DNA from: Furfurilactobacillus curtus
GTDB lineage: Bacteria > Bacillota > Bacilli > Lactobacillales > Lactobacillaceae
Direction: 5' to 3'
Assembly (NCBI RefSeq): GCF_045862785.1
Contig: NZ_BQXO01000011.1
Coordinates: 1-11,701 of the forward strand
DNA length: 11,701 nucleotides
Shown: positions 1 through 7,434 of the stretch, one piece after another
How positions within the stretch are numbered: position 1 is the stretch's first letter
How the letters are laid out: each line of letters begins with the position of its first letter
Notes under the pieces: generated by a model
Databases searched by the model: none
Seen by the model: the letters and a program-made list of their open reading frames with translations, nothing else
What the model was told of the DNA's origin: nothing
Program-made: the position numbers and the translations under genes

Positions 1-123
1 AAGTTAAATGATGTACACCATGAAATCAGTAATCGAACGCAAAAACAACTGAAAGCATTTGCTGAAGAAAATCCAGAAATTAAACGACCAGATTCTGAAC
101 CCGATCAAAGCCTAAAACGTTAG
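1..123 (+). CDS. C-terminal end of an unrecognised protein (partial)
   Basis: An open frame runs from base 1 to a TAG at 121-123, giving the last 40 residues of a protein that begins outside the window. The visible tail is hydrophilic and charged, with the stretch QKQLKAFAEENPEIKRP followed by an acidic and polar end (DSEPDQSLKR). No membrane segment or catalytic motif is visible. A disordered charged tail like this is common in plasmid replication, mobilisation and partition proteins, but nothing here picks one of these, so no function is assigned. Its stop codon overlaps the likely -35 element of the downstream antisense RNA. That it is a real gene rests on the uninterrupted frame and a sensible composition only. 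Confidence 0.5.
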   Translation, partial: KLNDVHHEISNRTQKQLKAFAEENPEIKRPDSEPDQSLKR

Positions 124-149
124 CCAGTTTTTAAGGGACATGCTATAAT
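121..149 (+). promoter_or_regulatory. Promoter of antitoxin RNA 1
   Basis: The -10 TATAAT at 144-149 is preceded by TG at 141-142, giving an extended -10 (TGcTATAAT). A weak -35 (TAGCCA, four of six consensus bases) lies at 121-126 with 17-base spacing. The same extended -10 precedes the paralogous RNA at 8840-8848. Transcription would start near 156. Confidence 0.75.
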
Positions 150-155
150 GTAATA

Positions 156-281
156 GAAAAGGGAAGCCTTGCGCTAACAAGACTTCCCATGCAAGCCGCT
201 TCAAAGGCGGTGGCAGAAATTTAATAAACGATTTTAGCTCGTCCTGTGACCTCTACCAAAGTTACGCAGGGCGGCTTTTTT
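156..281 (+). ncRNA. Antisense RNA antitoxin of type I toxin-antitoxin locus 1
   Basis: A predicted small RNA of about 125 bases with its own extended -10 promoter, no credible coding frame and a terminator at the end. The first hairpin is 161-188: GGGAAG-C-CTTG pairs with CAAG-A-CTTCCC around a CGCTAA loop. A second short hairpin at 196-210 has CCGC pairing with GCGG around TTCAAA, and runs into GGCGGTGGC (206-214). The 3' end is the terminator 237-282. It is transcribed towards the toxin gene on the other strand, and the two RNAs overlap through the terminator, the usual arrangement of type I antitoxins of the TxpA/RatA and Fst types. The near-identical 5' half of the RNA at 8855-8980 supports a conserved functional RNA. 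Exact ends are inferred. Confidence 0.75.
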
Positions 282-282
282 A
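237..282. terminator. Shared terminator of antitoxin RNA 1 and toxin 1
   Basis: The arms GTCCTGTG (241-248) and CGCAGGGC (265-272) pair, extended by GCT (237-239) with GGC (273-275) around a bulged C. A run of T follows at 276-282 on the plus strand. On the minus strand the U-tract is weaker (CTAAAATCG), so termination of the toxin mRNA may be leakier than that of the antisense RNA. The hairpin lies just after the toxin stop codon and is where the two transcripts are complementary. Confidence 0.7.
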
Positions 283-369
283 TTTGTTCCTTTTGTCGAT
301 GTACGTTAGCAACGCTAAAATAAACATTGCAAATAGCAACATCAACGAGAGTGTCTGGAAGACGCTCAT
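280..369 (-). CDS. Small holin-like membrane toxin 1 (Hol_Tox-type, type I TA)
   Basis: A 29-residue peptide beginning MSVFQTLSLMLLFAMFILAL and ending in a short charged tail (DKRNK). It has one hydrophobic segment (about residues 7-23) and a positive C-terminus, the layout of the 'putative holin-like toxin' family and of TxpA/BsrG-like type I toxins, which act at the cell membrane. ATG at 369-367 is chosen because AGGAAGG lies 11 bases upstream and because the paralogue at 8971-9075 aligns from the same residue (SV...L.LML.F..FI.AL). Its own promoter lies at 468-496, leaving a long 5' leader of about 90 bases. An antisense RNA covers its 3' end. The gene sits 59 bases past the -35-proximal end of the hsdS downstream region, on the same strand as the restriction operon. 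Family membership is by pattern; toxicity is inferred. Confidence 0.8.
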   Translation of the reverse strand: MSVFQTLSLMLLFAMFILALLTYIDKRNK

Positions 370-392
370 TGACTGTGCAACCTTCCTGAAGA

Positions 393-421
393 TTATTCCA
401 TGTTCCCATGGGCCTCACCTC
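393..421 (-). promoter_or_regulatory. Toxin 1 leader with upstream start codons
   Basis: In the toxin 1 mRNA leader a purine-rich GAGGTGAGG (421-413) precedes an ATG at 409-407, whose frame runs past the whole toxin to 221. A second ATG at 401-399 opens a two-codon frame (Met-Glu-stop, 393-401). Either could load ribosomes ahead of the toxin start and modulate its translation. The leader of toxin 2 has a comparable short upstream frame. That these are used is inference. Confidence 0.35.
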
Positions 422-467
422 GCAAGGGAAAAGACAGCCACCGCCCTTAAAACTTCCTGCGTAATCC

Positions 468-496
468 ATTATACAGGTGAATTAAGTGTTGACCAA
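468..496 (-). promoter_or_regulatory. Promoter of toxin 1
   Basis: On the minus strand TTGGTC (496-491) and a perfect TATAAT (473-468) are separated by 17 bases. The transcript would start near 461 and carry a leader of about 90 bases containing GGCGGTGGC (445-437), an element also present in antitoxin RNA 1. Confidence 0.7.
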
Positions 497-554
497 GCAC
501 AATAAAAATTAAGTCATGGGGTTTCATAGGATCCTAAATTTGATCAAATTAAGC

Positions 555-1796
555 TCAGCAAAACATCTTTTGTAGATACCCTTTTTTAAGTTCTTGGAGT
601 TTTTCAAGCTTACGCTGATGAAGGGTAATAGTGTCGTCGAGTTGTTTGAAGAATGAACCAATTTTTTGCTGTTCCTCGATTGAATTTGGGATTATTAGCA
701 CAGTACTGAAAAAATCAGTAGGGGCTATATTCAAAAGTCCATGATTACGTGCGCCTTCCGCAGCATTCTTCGCGACTTCCTTATACCACCTAGTTGTGTC
801 GTAGTATGAAACCAAGAATTGGGAAGAAACATTTGTCGGTCTAAAAATAATATAAAGAGTTGAAAGAACTCCCATATCGTATTTATCGAGCCTCTTAATT
901 GCTCCCCAGGGATATCCATTTGAATAGCTTTTATTGTAAGCAAATTCACCATTCTTAACTAGAAAATAACCACTGACATCACGGCTTGCAATTTGCTTGT
1001 CAAAGAAGTCATTCTGATCAATCAGACCATCTTGTGCAGAGATAGTTAACGGACGCCCCGACTCGTTATTTTTGTTCTTTCGAGTTACTCGTTCAGCCAA
1101 ATTAGATAACTTACGCTGTTCCCAAGCGTCAGCAAACCCTGCAAATCTTAATTGCGGGAACTTGCTCCCATTTTGGGGGAACATTTTTTGCAAATAGCCC
1201 TGTTTAAGTTCCTTAAGCTTAGCTAACTTACGCTGGTTTAAAGTTATCAGATTATCTAGTTTTTGAAAGAAATCAAAGATTTTTTGTTGTTCGATTCGAT
1301 TTGGAAAATTCAAATATCCATCTAGTGCGTCTGTATCCGTCACATTGATAGTATTTTTTGCACCTTTTGTTACTATTCTAGAAAGATAATGCGATGCAAT
1401 ATTATCGTCTCGTAGTTGAAGAGCAACAAACGGCGCAAATGATTTTTTAGTGGAGTGGTAGACAGCATATAGTGGACTTACAATGCCAACTATTGTCGCA
1501 TATTGGAAAATACCATATGGAGCACCTTTTAATGGACTTTTAGTATAAACAAGATCGCCTAATTTGATTTTTTTATAATTTGAAACATCGTTGGCAGCAA
1601 AAGATCTGCCTTGGTATTCAATTTGATTAACAGTTCCCGCTTCACGCGATACTGATACAACTTCATTCTTACCAAATTGATTATCTGTATTTTTATCCTT
1701 CGATATAAGGACCATATCGCTTAACCTACGCTTTTCCCAAGGATCAGTGAAGCCTTTAAATCTTAATTGCGGATATTTAGCTTGGTTATCTTTCAT
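555..1796 (-). CDS. hsdS: Type I restriction-modification specificity subunit HsdS
   Basis: A 413-residue specificity subunit that directs the HsdR/HsdM complex to a bipartite DNA target. It is made of two halves, each a target-recognition domain (about residues 28-168 and 233-374) followed by a conserved helical spacer. The repeated blocks are PQLRFKGFTDPWEKRRLSD (9-27) against PQLRFAGFADAWEQRKLSN (214-232), and two copies of a block starting EQQKI and ending GYLQKMF (169-206, 375-412). Full length, both halves intact. I choose the ATG at 1796 rather than 1823 because GGAGG lies seven bases upstream of it; this gives an 11-base overlap with hsdM (ATGAAAGATAA), typical of translational coupling. 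The recognition domains look more AT-rich than hsdM and hsdR, as expected for swapped modules. The target sequence cannot be read from the protein. Confidence 0.95.
   Translation of the reverse strand: MKDNQAKYPQLRFKGFTDPWEKRRLSDMVLISKDKNTDNQFGKNEVVSVSREAGTVNQIEYQGRSFAANDVSNYKKIKLGDLVYTKSPLKGAPYGIFQYATIVGIVSPLYAVYHSTKKSFAPFVALQLRDDNIASHYLSRIVTKGAKNTINVTDTDALDGYLNFPNRIEQQKIFDFFQKLDNLITLNQRKLAKLKELKQGYLQKMFPQNGSKFPQLRFAGFADAWEQRKLSNLAERVTRKNKNNESGRPLTISAQDGLIDQNDFFDKQIASRDVSGYFLVKNGEFAYNKSYSNGYPWGAIKRLDKYDMGVLSTLYIIFRPTNVSSQFLVSYYDTTRWYKEVAKNAAEGARNHGLLNIAPTDFFSTVLIIPNSIEEQQKIGSFFKQLDDTITLHQRKLEKLQELKKGYLQKMFC
561..674 (-). repeat. hsdS conserved spacer block, second copy
   Basis: Encodes residues 375-412 of HsdS (EQQKIGSFFKQLDDTITLHQ onwards to MF). 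It is the counterpart of 1179-1292 and of the same length, 38 codons. The DNA is diverged but clearly related. Confidence 0.85.
1101..1157 (-). repeat. hsdS conserved proximal block, second copy
   Basis: Encodes PQLRFAGFADAWEQRKLSN (residues 214-232). It shares a 15-base identical run (1143-1157) with the first copy at 1758-1772, a possible crossover point for exchange of recognition domains. Confidence 0.85.
1179..1292 (-). repeat. hsdS conserved spacer block, first copy
   Basis: Encodes residues 169-206 of HsdS (EQQKIFDFFQKLDNLITLNQ onwards to MF), the helical spacer between the two recognition domains that sets the distance between the half-sites. Confidence 0.85.
1716..1772 (-). repeat. 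hsdS conserved proximal block, first copy
   Basis: Encodes PQLRFKGFTDPWEKRRLSD (residues 9-27), repeated at 1101-1157 as 19 aligned codons without gaps. Confidence 0.85.
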
Positions 1797-3408
1797 TGTG
1801 AGCCTCCGGTTTTGACTGGTCATTCACCTGGGTGGTCACTAACTGGCTAGCTAATTCATTAAAGGCTTGTTCATTCTGACTGATTTCCTCGTCCAGTTGC
1901 TTTAGATCAGCTTTGACCTGGTTCAGATCAATCTCGGGTTCCGGTTCAAACGTATCAACGTAGCGCGGAATATTTAAATTATAATCATTCGCTTTGATTT
2001 CTGCCGGTGAGGCCACATGGGCATATTTATCGACATCTTGCCGGTTTTGATAAGTGGTCACAATTTTTTGAATATTGGCTGCCGTTAGCTTATTTTGATT
2101 CTTGTCCTTTTCAAATTCCCGGGACGCATCAATAAATAAGACGTCATCAGTGGTTTTGTGTTTCTTTAAAACCATGATCAACGTTGGAATACTGGTGGAA
2201 TGAAAAATATTGGCGGGTAGTCCAATAATGGCATCAATCCGGTTATCCAGCAGGAGTTTTTGGCGAATTTTGCCCTCCTTAGCCCCCCGAAATAATACGC
2301 CATGGGGTAGGACAATGCCCATAGTCCCGTGTTCCTGCAAATGATAAAAGCCATGTAGCAGAAAGGCAAAGTCGGCTTTAGATTTAGGTGGTAAGACGCC
2401 ATAGTCGCGGAAACGGGGATCAGACAAGCGTTTATCACTGTTATCCCAGTGCGCCGAGTAGGGCGGGTTCATAACGACGGCATCAAATAAGTAAGGCTCG
2501 TCAACGGGCCAATCTTTACTTAACGTATCCCCGTTGCGTAAGTGCATATCGTCATACGAGACCCCATGTAACATTAAATTCATTCGGGCCAGGTTAAAGG
2601 TCGTGGTGTTCAGTTCTTGGCCGTGATAACTCACTAAACCAGGTTCTTGCACGTGTTGTCCGACATTTAACAGCAGCGAACCAGAACCAACTGCTGGATC
2701 ATAGATAGTCCGCACTTGGTTATCACCTGCATGGCGCTGATAAGTCACAATCTGGGCAATAATGTCGGACACCTGCCGCGGGGTATAAAATTCACCCGCT
2801 TTTTTACCAGAATCACTGGCAAATTGCGCGATTAAGTATTCATAGGCGTCACCTAGGACGTCGCCTTGATGATGAATAAGATCAACCGCATTTAAAGCTA
2901 ACATAGTATCACTAATAGTTTGGTTTCGTTGTTGTAAAGAACTGCCTAATTTATTACTACTTAAATCCACATCGGCAAACAAGCCCGAAAAGTCTTGCGC
3001 TGAAGACAGATTCTGTGTCGACTGTTCTAGATCGTGAAGTGCTTGGGATAAATCATCTAATGCAAAAGTATGGGCTTGAATCTTGCCAATCAGGGTAGCG
3101 TACAACGCCTGGGGTTGAATTAAATAGCCGAGCGTGTTTTGCAAATACTCCACTAAACTGGGCTGCACCGAGATGCCTTCCAACTCGAACTGAGGATCCA
3201 TATACTGAGCATATTTCTGAGTGACATTTTCGGTTTCGCCTGCCCAATCACTAAAAGTCGTTAAGGTTTTCTCGGATAGAAACCGATAAAAAATTAACCC
3301 CAATAAATAATTTTTATATTCAGAAGCGTCCATTTTCCCACGTAAAACATCGGCCGCATTCCATAGGGCGCTTTCAAGCTGACTAGCTTGCGTTGTTTTT
3401 TCTGACAT
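1786..3408 (-). CDS. hsdM: Type I restriction-modification methyltransferase subunit HsdM
   Basis: A 540-residue N6-adenine DNA methyltransferase subunit. With HsdS it modifies the host's own sites; with HsdR added it forms the restriction complex. An N-terminal helical region (about 10-160) resembles HsdM_N, followed by the catalytic fold. The SAM-binding motif is DPAVGSGSL (237-245) and the catalytic motif IV is NPPY (314-317) within DAVVMNPPYSAHW. GEFYTPRQVSDII (206-218) is the usual HsdM signature before motif I. Normal length for the family. The ATG at 3408 has GAGGT upstream and lies 13 bases after the hsdR stop; the 3' end overlaps hsdS by 11 bases. All motifs are intact, so it should be active. 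Confidence 0.97.
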   Translation of the reverse strand: MSEKTTQASQLESALWNAADVLRGKMDASEYKNYLLGLIFYRFLSEKTLTTFSDWAGETENVTQKYAQYMDPQFELEGISVQPSLVEYLQNTLGYLIQPQALYATLIGKIQAHTFALDDLSQALHDLEQSTQNLSSAQDFSGLFADVDLSSNKLGSSLQQRNQTISDTMLALNAVDLIHHQGDVLGDAYEYLIAQFASDSGKKAGEFYTPRQVSDIIAQIVTYQRHAGDNQVRTIYDPAVGSGSLLLNVGQHVQEPGLVSYHGQELNTTTFNLARMNLMLHGVSYDDMHLRNGDTLSKDWPVDEPYLFDAVVMNPPYSAHWDNSDKRLSDPRFRDYGVLPPKSKADFAFLLHGFYHLQEHGTMGIVLPHGVLFRGAKEGKIRQKLLLDNRIDAIIGLPANIFHSTSIPTLIMVLKKHKTTDDVLFIDASREFEKDKNQNKLTAANIQKIVTTYQNRQDVDKYAHVASPAEIKANDYNLNIPRYVDTFEPEPEIDLNQVKADLKQLDEEISQNEQAFNELASQLVTTQVNDQSKPEAHNER

Positions 3409-3421
3409 TGTTTAACCTCAC

Positions 3422-6400
3422 TTATTTTTGTAAATAGATTGCTAAATCGTGTTCAATAAACTGCCGCCAAGCGGCCTGGGATTTAATCCGGTATAGTGGC
3501 AAAATAGCTGGAATCTTCGGCCCAGTGGCAGTTTGAGCTTGTAAGGCCGCTGTTAAATTCGCTGACTGCGTTAATTCTTGTTCATGGTGCCATTCATCAG
3601 TACCCACGGTGTGTTCACGCGCTACCCGCAATAGGGCTGCTTGATCTAAGCCCCACGTGTGGGCAAAGGCCGTCGTTTTTTGGACCAATTGTCTCTGAGC
3701 GTAATCAGCCACCAACTCTCGAGCATTTAACGCTACTGGAGTTTGATTTTGAATACTCTGTTGCTGAAACTGTTGCATTTGTTGCTCAATATAAGGCATG
3801 GCTTCGCGAATTAACTGGGCCTGTTGCGGTTGCGTTTCCGCCAATTTATTCAAACTAGCCTGTACTTTGGCACTATTTTGCAGATAATCCGTCATATGCG
3901 CTTGGGCTTGATCAGGCGTCGAGTACTGTTGCTGTTCATCAATCCAATCTTGAATTAATTGCGTCAAATAATCATAATCCACCAAGACGACTGAACCAAC
4001 GGCTAAGGAAAAGTCTAAAGCGGCCAACTCTTCGGGGACTTTCTCAGGCTCTTGGTTAGTAACCGCCGCTTTAATCCGCAGATATTTACCCGTATAGGAT
4101 TCTACTTCGGGCTGAGCAATACCAAAGGCCTTTTCACTATTTTTCCAAGTGAAATCGTTGTACATGGATAAGGAATTCAATTGTTGATTCACTTGGCGAA
4201 AGGCTTTCACAAACTGTACCTTGGCAGTGGTTCCTTTCAGGTCATCGGCAGCCGTTGGTGTTGGAGCAATGGCTTTTAAATCCACCACAGCCTTTTGAAA
4301 TTTTAAGACAGCCTGCTGATAAGTGGGACGAATGATGACATTAAAAGAGCCTTCGCCACTATATAACTTATAAGCTTCACGTTCATTAGCTTCCATGATT
4401 GCCGGTACCCGAAAGGTCACAATTTGGCCTTCTTGTTTTAATTCCCGGTTTTGGAGCCGGTTGGTGCGTGAGTAGGCTTGAATGAGTTCTTGATAAGCTA
4501 AGGTGCGGTCAACAAAGAGCGTGTTTAGCCGAGGGGCATCAAAGCCTGTTAATAAACGGCGTACGACAATCACTAAATTTATTTCTTGATCCGTTTGTAA
4601 ATGAGCAAAGACAGCCTCACGCCGGGCGGCCCGTTTCGCGACATCTTCGTTGTAGAGATTCAAATCAGTTAAATCAAAATTAGTGTGATACTGCTGATTA
4701 TAATCTTTTAAAATGGTGGCCATTTGGTCATGTTTTTGCGCACTCTGATCTTCGTTTTCACTTAATGAATAAGTAATCGCAATTCGGGGCCAATCAGGAT
4801 CTAGCTGATTGTGAGTAGTCTTTTTCGCGGCTTTAAAGGCTTGATAATAGCGTTGCGCCATTTCAATGGAGCTGGTGGTTAAAATCGCATTGTAGTTGCC
4901 ATGACCCAAACTCGTTTTACGTGGGCCTTTTTGTAAAATATATTGAACAACTTGTTGGATATGTTCATCAGTCTCAAAGTCAGCCGGAGTTAAATACGCT
5001 TCTTCCAAGTCCTTGACTGACATCGCTTGAATCTTGGCTTGAATTTTCGCTTCATCAGCCGTACTCAGCAGGCGGCCTTGCTTATCACGACGCGCTTTGA
5101 CGCGCTGAGTTTCTTTTTCGAGGGCCCGGGTTATTAACGTGTCTTTCCCAATCGTCGTTACGTGTTCCACGTTAAACGGTAACACGGTTTGGTCCTCTAA
5201 GGCGTCTCGCAAGTTATAAACATGACAGACTTTACCAAATAGCTCCTCCGTCGTAACTGCTAGATCACCTTTGAGCTGTTTCTTGTTTTCATTAAAGATG
5301 GGGGTGCCGGTGTAACCATACCAATTACTATTGACAAACGCTGCCCGAATTTCCTTTTGCATCTTACCAAATTGCGACCGGTGGGCTTCATCAACAAAGA
5401 AGATCACCCGTTGCTTTAAAGTTTTACTAAAGCGGGATTGCTTACCGGTTGCCAGCTGGGCTTGCGTTTTTTTGACCGCCCGATGAAGTTTTTGAATCGA
5501 GGTGACCAAGACCTTACCGTCATTTTGTTGCAATTTACGCATTAAATCACCGGTGTTTTGGGCTTCGTTAATGGCAATATCATCATTGGCGGCATAGGCA
5601 CTAAAGTTGCTGGTTGTCTGTTCGTCTAAATCCCGCCGGTCAACTAAGAAGATGACCTTATCGACACCGGGATCTTGCGCCGCTAATTTAGCGGTTTTAT
5701 ATGAGGTGAGTGTTTTACCAGAACCCGTGGTATGCCAAACAAAACCATCTTGATGGTCGTGAATCCGGTGCATCACGGCTTCAATCGCATAAATCTGATA
5801 AGGCCGTAAGAGAATTAAGCTTTGCCGCTCTTGGTCGATGACTGTATATTCACTGACCATTTTGTGGGCCATGGGAATATTAAGGACTTGGCGCGTGAAC
5901 GCTAAACCGTTTTCCACGGGGTGATTATCCCGCGTCCGCCAATTAAACAAAAAAGCTTTATTGAAATGATCCGGTTCGGCATTCGCAAAATACGCCGTAC
6001 TATCCGGCGTCATAATCACAAACATTTGCAACAGCGAGTAAATTCCCGTATATTTACCTTCCTGTGCGTATTTTTCAATTTGATTAAAAGCCTGGTTAAG
6101 TTCGACCGTGGCTTTTTTTAGTTCCAATTGAATTAAGGGTAACCCATTAATCAATAGGGTTACGTCAAAACGGCGATCAGGATCGACATCTTGAGTACCA
6201 GCTAACCGTGGTCGCACTGCTTGTCGGACAACTTCATAACTAGATTTACCGCCAGCGACGTCCGCTTTCCAAAATAACTCGAGTGTCACCGTGCCCAGCT
6301 TAGCACCATCACGTTCAACTTCCACTTTGCCAATGCCATTTTCGGCGGCTAGTAACTTAGCTGCTTCGTAAGGTGTCCGGACCTCAATCGCCCGTTTAAC

Positions 6401-6589
6401 TTGATTAAATTCGGTATCAGTTAGGGGGTATCCCTGCAATTTAGCATAGTTATTGTTATTTAATTTATCACGAAAATTAGCCCATAATTGATCCGGCGTC
6501 GCACCATATAGGTCTTTTCGTTCCACCCATTGATTGCTTCCAGTCGTTAAGGTTTTAACAACTTCTTTTTCAAACGACAGTTCCAACAT
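3422..6589 (-). CDS. hsdR: Type I restriction-modification restriction subunit HsdR
   Basis: A 1055-residue motor and nuclease subunit that translocates DNA with ATP and cuts it away from unmodified target sites. The N-terminal nuclease has D142 and E156-L-K158, in RFDVTLLINGLPLIQLELKK. The helicase motor has Walker A HTTGSGKT (286-293), DEAH (400-403), TGTP (427-430) and the motif V/VI region from RRLLTGFDAPRLNTLFVDR (677-695) to QAYSRTNR (704-711). The C-terminal part is glutamine-rich and helical, as in subunits that dock on the methylase. Length and motifs match EcoR124-like (type IC) HsdR. ATG at 6589 is preceded by AAGGA at a normal distance. First gene of the hsdR-hsdM-hsdS operon. No frameshift or missing motif seen. 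Confidence 0.97.
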   Translation of the reverse strand: MLELSFEKEVVKTLTTGSNQWVERKDLYGATPDQLWANFRDKLNNNNYAKLQGYPLTDTEFNQVKRAIEVRTPYEAAKLLAAENGIGKVEVERDGAKLGTVTLELFWKADVAGGKSSYEVVRQAVRPRLAGTQDVDPDRRFDVTLLINGLPLIQLELKKATVELNQAFNQIEKYAQEGKYTGIYSLLQMFVIMTPDSTAYFANAEPDHFNKAFLFNWRTRDNHPVENGLAFTRQVLNIPMAHKMVSEYTVIDQERQSLILLRPYQIYAIEAVMHRIHDHQDGFVWHTTGSGKTLTSYKTAKLAAQDPGVDKVIFLVDRRDLDEQTTSNFSAYAANDDIAINEAQNTGDLMRKLQQNDGKVLVTSIQKLHRAVKKTQAQLATGKQSRFSKTLKQRVIFFVDEAHRSQFGKMQKEIRAAFVNSNWYGYTGTPIFNENKKQLKGDLAVTTEELFGKVCHVYNLRDALEDQTVLPFNVEHVTTIGKDTLITRALEKETQRVKARRDKQGRLLSTADEAKIQAKIQAMSVKDLEEAYLTPADFETDEHIQQVVQYILQKGPRKTSLGHGNYNAILTTSSIEMAQRYYQAFKAAKKTTHNQLDPDWPRIAITYSLSENEDQSAQKHDQMATILKDYNQQYHTNFDLTDLNLYNEDVAKRAARREAVFAHLQTDQEINLVIVVRRLLTGFDAPRLNTLFVDRTLAYQELIQAYSRTNRLQNRELKQEGQIVTFRVPAIMEANEREAYKLYSGEGSFNVIIRPTYQQAVLKFQKAVVDLKAIAPTPTAADDLKGTTAKVQFVKAFRQVNQQLNSLSMYNDFTWKNSEKAFGIAQPEVESYTGKYLRIKAAVTNQEPEKVPEELAALDFSLAVGSVVLVDYDYLTQLIQDWIDEQQQYSTPDQAQAHMTDYLQNSAKVQASLNKLAETQPQQAQLIREAMPYIEQQMQQFQQQSIQNQTPVALNARELVADYAQRQLVQKTTAFAHTWGLDQAALLRVAREHTVGTDEWHHEQELTQSANLTAALQAQTATGPKIPAILPLYRIKSQAAWRQFIEHDLAIYLQK

Positions 6590-6630
6590 AAAAACAGTCC
6601 TTCCCCCACTTTTAAATTACTCACTAGTTT

Positions 6631-6660
6631 ATTATACGCGAACAGATTAGCGTTTAGGCT
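6631..6660 (-). promoter_or_regulatory. Likely promoter of the hsdRMS operon
   Basis: A perfect TATAAT on the minus strand (6636-6631) lies 42 bases before the hsdR start. No convincing -35 is found at 16-18 bases, so this promoter may be weak or depend on an activator. It is the only good -10 in the 163-base gap between hsdR and the terminator of the neighbouring operon. Confidence 0.5.
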
Positions 6661-6710
6661 TCATAATTTAATATAGCTAGGATACAAATAAAGCCAAATA
6701 GACAAGCATC

Positions 6711-6748
6711 AAAAAAACGGAAGGTTAATTATTAAGTAACCGTTCCGT
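6711..6748 (-). terminator. Terminator of the polymerase-yolD operon
   Basis: Read leftwards, ACGGAA-C-GGTTA pairs with TAACCTTCCGT around a nine-base loop, with a single bulged C, followed by seven T. It begins five bases past the stop codon of the YolD-like gene. It separates this operon from hsdR, which must therefore have its own promoter. Confidence 0.88.
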
Positions 6749-6752
6749 CCTT

Positions 6753-7121
6753 TTATGTTGAAACATTTCGAATTTCTGGTAGTGGGATAAACCGATCAGC
6801 ATCAACCACAATATCATTGGCATTGTAACCATGAATCAAGGTGGTGATATCTGGCCAATGACGGTTGTTTTGGTCAACCGTTTTTAGTTGAATGATCACT
6901 GGTTGTTGACGCTGATATGCGTCTGCCAGTTGTTGGGTTATCTCTGCTAAGGATTGTTGCGGTCGCGGAACATAGACTTCATTCAATTGCTGCTTCTGTT
7001 GGTTTAAAGCAGCAGTATGGTCGGATAAATAGAATCCCTGCCATTTCATCATGCCCCGGTCATGGTAATCATGTTCAAAAAAATGCTTAACCGTGCCTAA
7101 ATCAAAGTCTTGGTTATTCAA
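6753..7121 (-). CDS. YolD-like protein, putative partner of the Y-family polymerase
   Basis: A 122-residue protein carrying the YolD signature DRGMMKWQGFYLSDH (21-35), a short D-R-G-x-x-K-W motif. YolD-like proteins sit beside UvrX/YqjW-type polymerases in Gram-positive bacteria and are thought to stand in for UmuD. A glutamine-rich helical region (about 37-73) and a C-terminal beta-rich part follow. The start is a TTG at 7121, which overlaps the stop of the upstream gene in TTGAATAA (8 bases); no in-frame ATG occurs before the motif, so a non-ATG start seems necessary. The Shine-Dalgarno is poor, which suggests translation coupled to the gene before it. Last gene of the SOS operon. Confidence 0.75.
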   Translation of the reverse strand: MNNQDFDLGTVKHFFEHDYHDRGMMKWQGFYLSDHTAALNQQKQQLNEVYVPRPQQSLAEITQQLADAYQRQQPVIIQLKTVDQNNRHWPDITTLIHGYNANDIVVDADRFIPLPEIRNVST

Positions 7122-7434
7122 GGGGCACCCGCTTTCGTTGAATCAGCTTTTGACTTGCCGGCCACCGTTCTCCTGTAAAGCCGACAAATTCGATCGTTAG
7201 CTTTATATCTTGTCGTAATGCTTTTAGTAAATTTTCTAAATCAGCTAAATCATAGTTAGCTAATTTATATAAGGGAACGGATTGCAAGCGCTCGTTAACC
7301 CGCTGACTGTTAAAAAACAGATTATAGGTCTGATCGTAGGTATCATTAGTCAACATTAACCAATAGCGGGTTTTGGGACGCCGCTTAAACAATAAGGTTA
7401 ACCGACCCTTAATAATCTCGATATCGCTATTCAT
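7114..7434 (-). CDS. Unrecognised small basic protein between polymerase and YolD-like gene
   Basis: A 106-residue protein that I do not recognise. It is rich in Lys and Arg at both ends (KGRLTLLFKRRPKTRYW near the start, QKLIQRKRVPLE at the end), without membrane segments, cysteines or a visible helix-turn-helix. The ATG at 7434 is preferred over one at 7449 because GGAGG lies just upstream of it; it gives an 8-base overlap with the polymerase stop (ATGAATAG). The overlap with the next gene is also 8 bases (TTGAATAA). Position and coupling imply that it is co-produced with the polymerase under SOS control, perhaps as an accessory or inhibitory factor. That role is inference; the reality of the gene is well supported by its spacing and frame. 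Confidence 0.75.
   Translation of the reverse strand: MNSDIEIIKGRLTLLFKRRPKTRYWLMLTNDTYDQTYNLFFNSQRVNERLQSVPLYKLANYDLADLENLLKALRQDIKLTIEFVGFTGERWPASQKLIQRKRVPLE

Noticed and set aside
221..469. 82-codon frame on the minus strand
   Set aside because: Its first ATG lies inside the toxin 1 promoter (the TATAATG run), upstream of the likely transcript start, and it overlaps the 29-residue toxin in another frame. Only its internal ATG at 409 is kept, as a possible leader start.
284..505. 73-codon frame on the plus strand
   Set aside because: It is antisense to the toxin 1 mRNA, begins after the antisense RNA terminator and has no promoter or ribosome site.
537..550. Palindrome AATTTGATCAAATT as terminator of hsdS
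   Set aside because: It is AT-rich, leaves only a four-base loop with a five-pair stem, and has no T-run after it. It is not a convincing terminator.
561..1796. Invertible hsdS phase-variation cassette
   Set aside because: No inverted or silent hsdS copy and no adjacent recombinase gene were seen near hsdS in this window; only direct internal repeats are present.
555..1823. Longer hsdS start at 1823
   Set aside because: This would overlap hsdM by 38 bases without a ribosome site. The ATG at 1796 has GGAGG at the right distance and an 11-base coupling overlap.
5921..6121. 66-codon plus-strand frame inside hsdR
   Set aside because: It is antisense to the HsdR nuclease domain, with an Arg-rich, low-complexity translation and no ribosome site.
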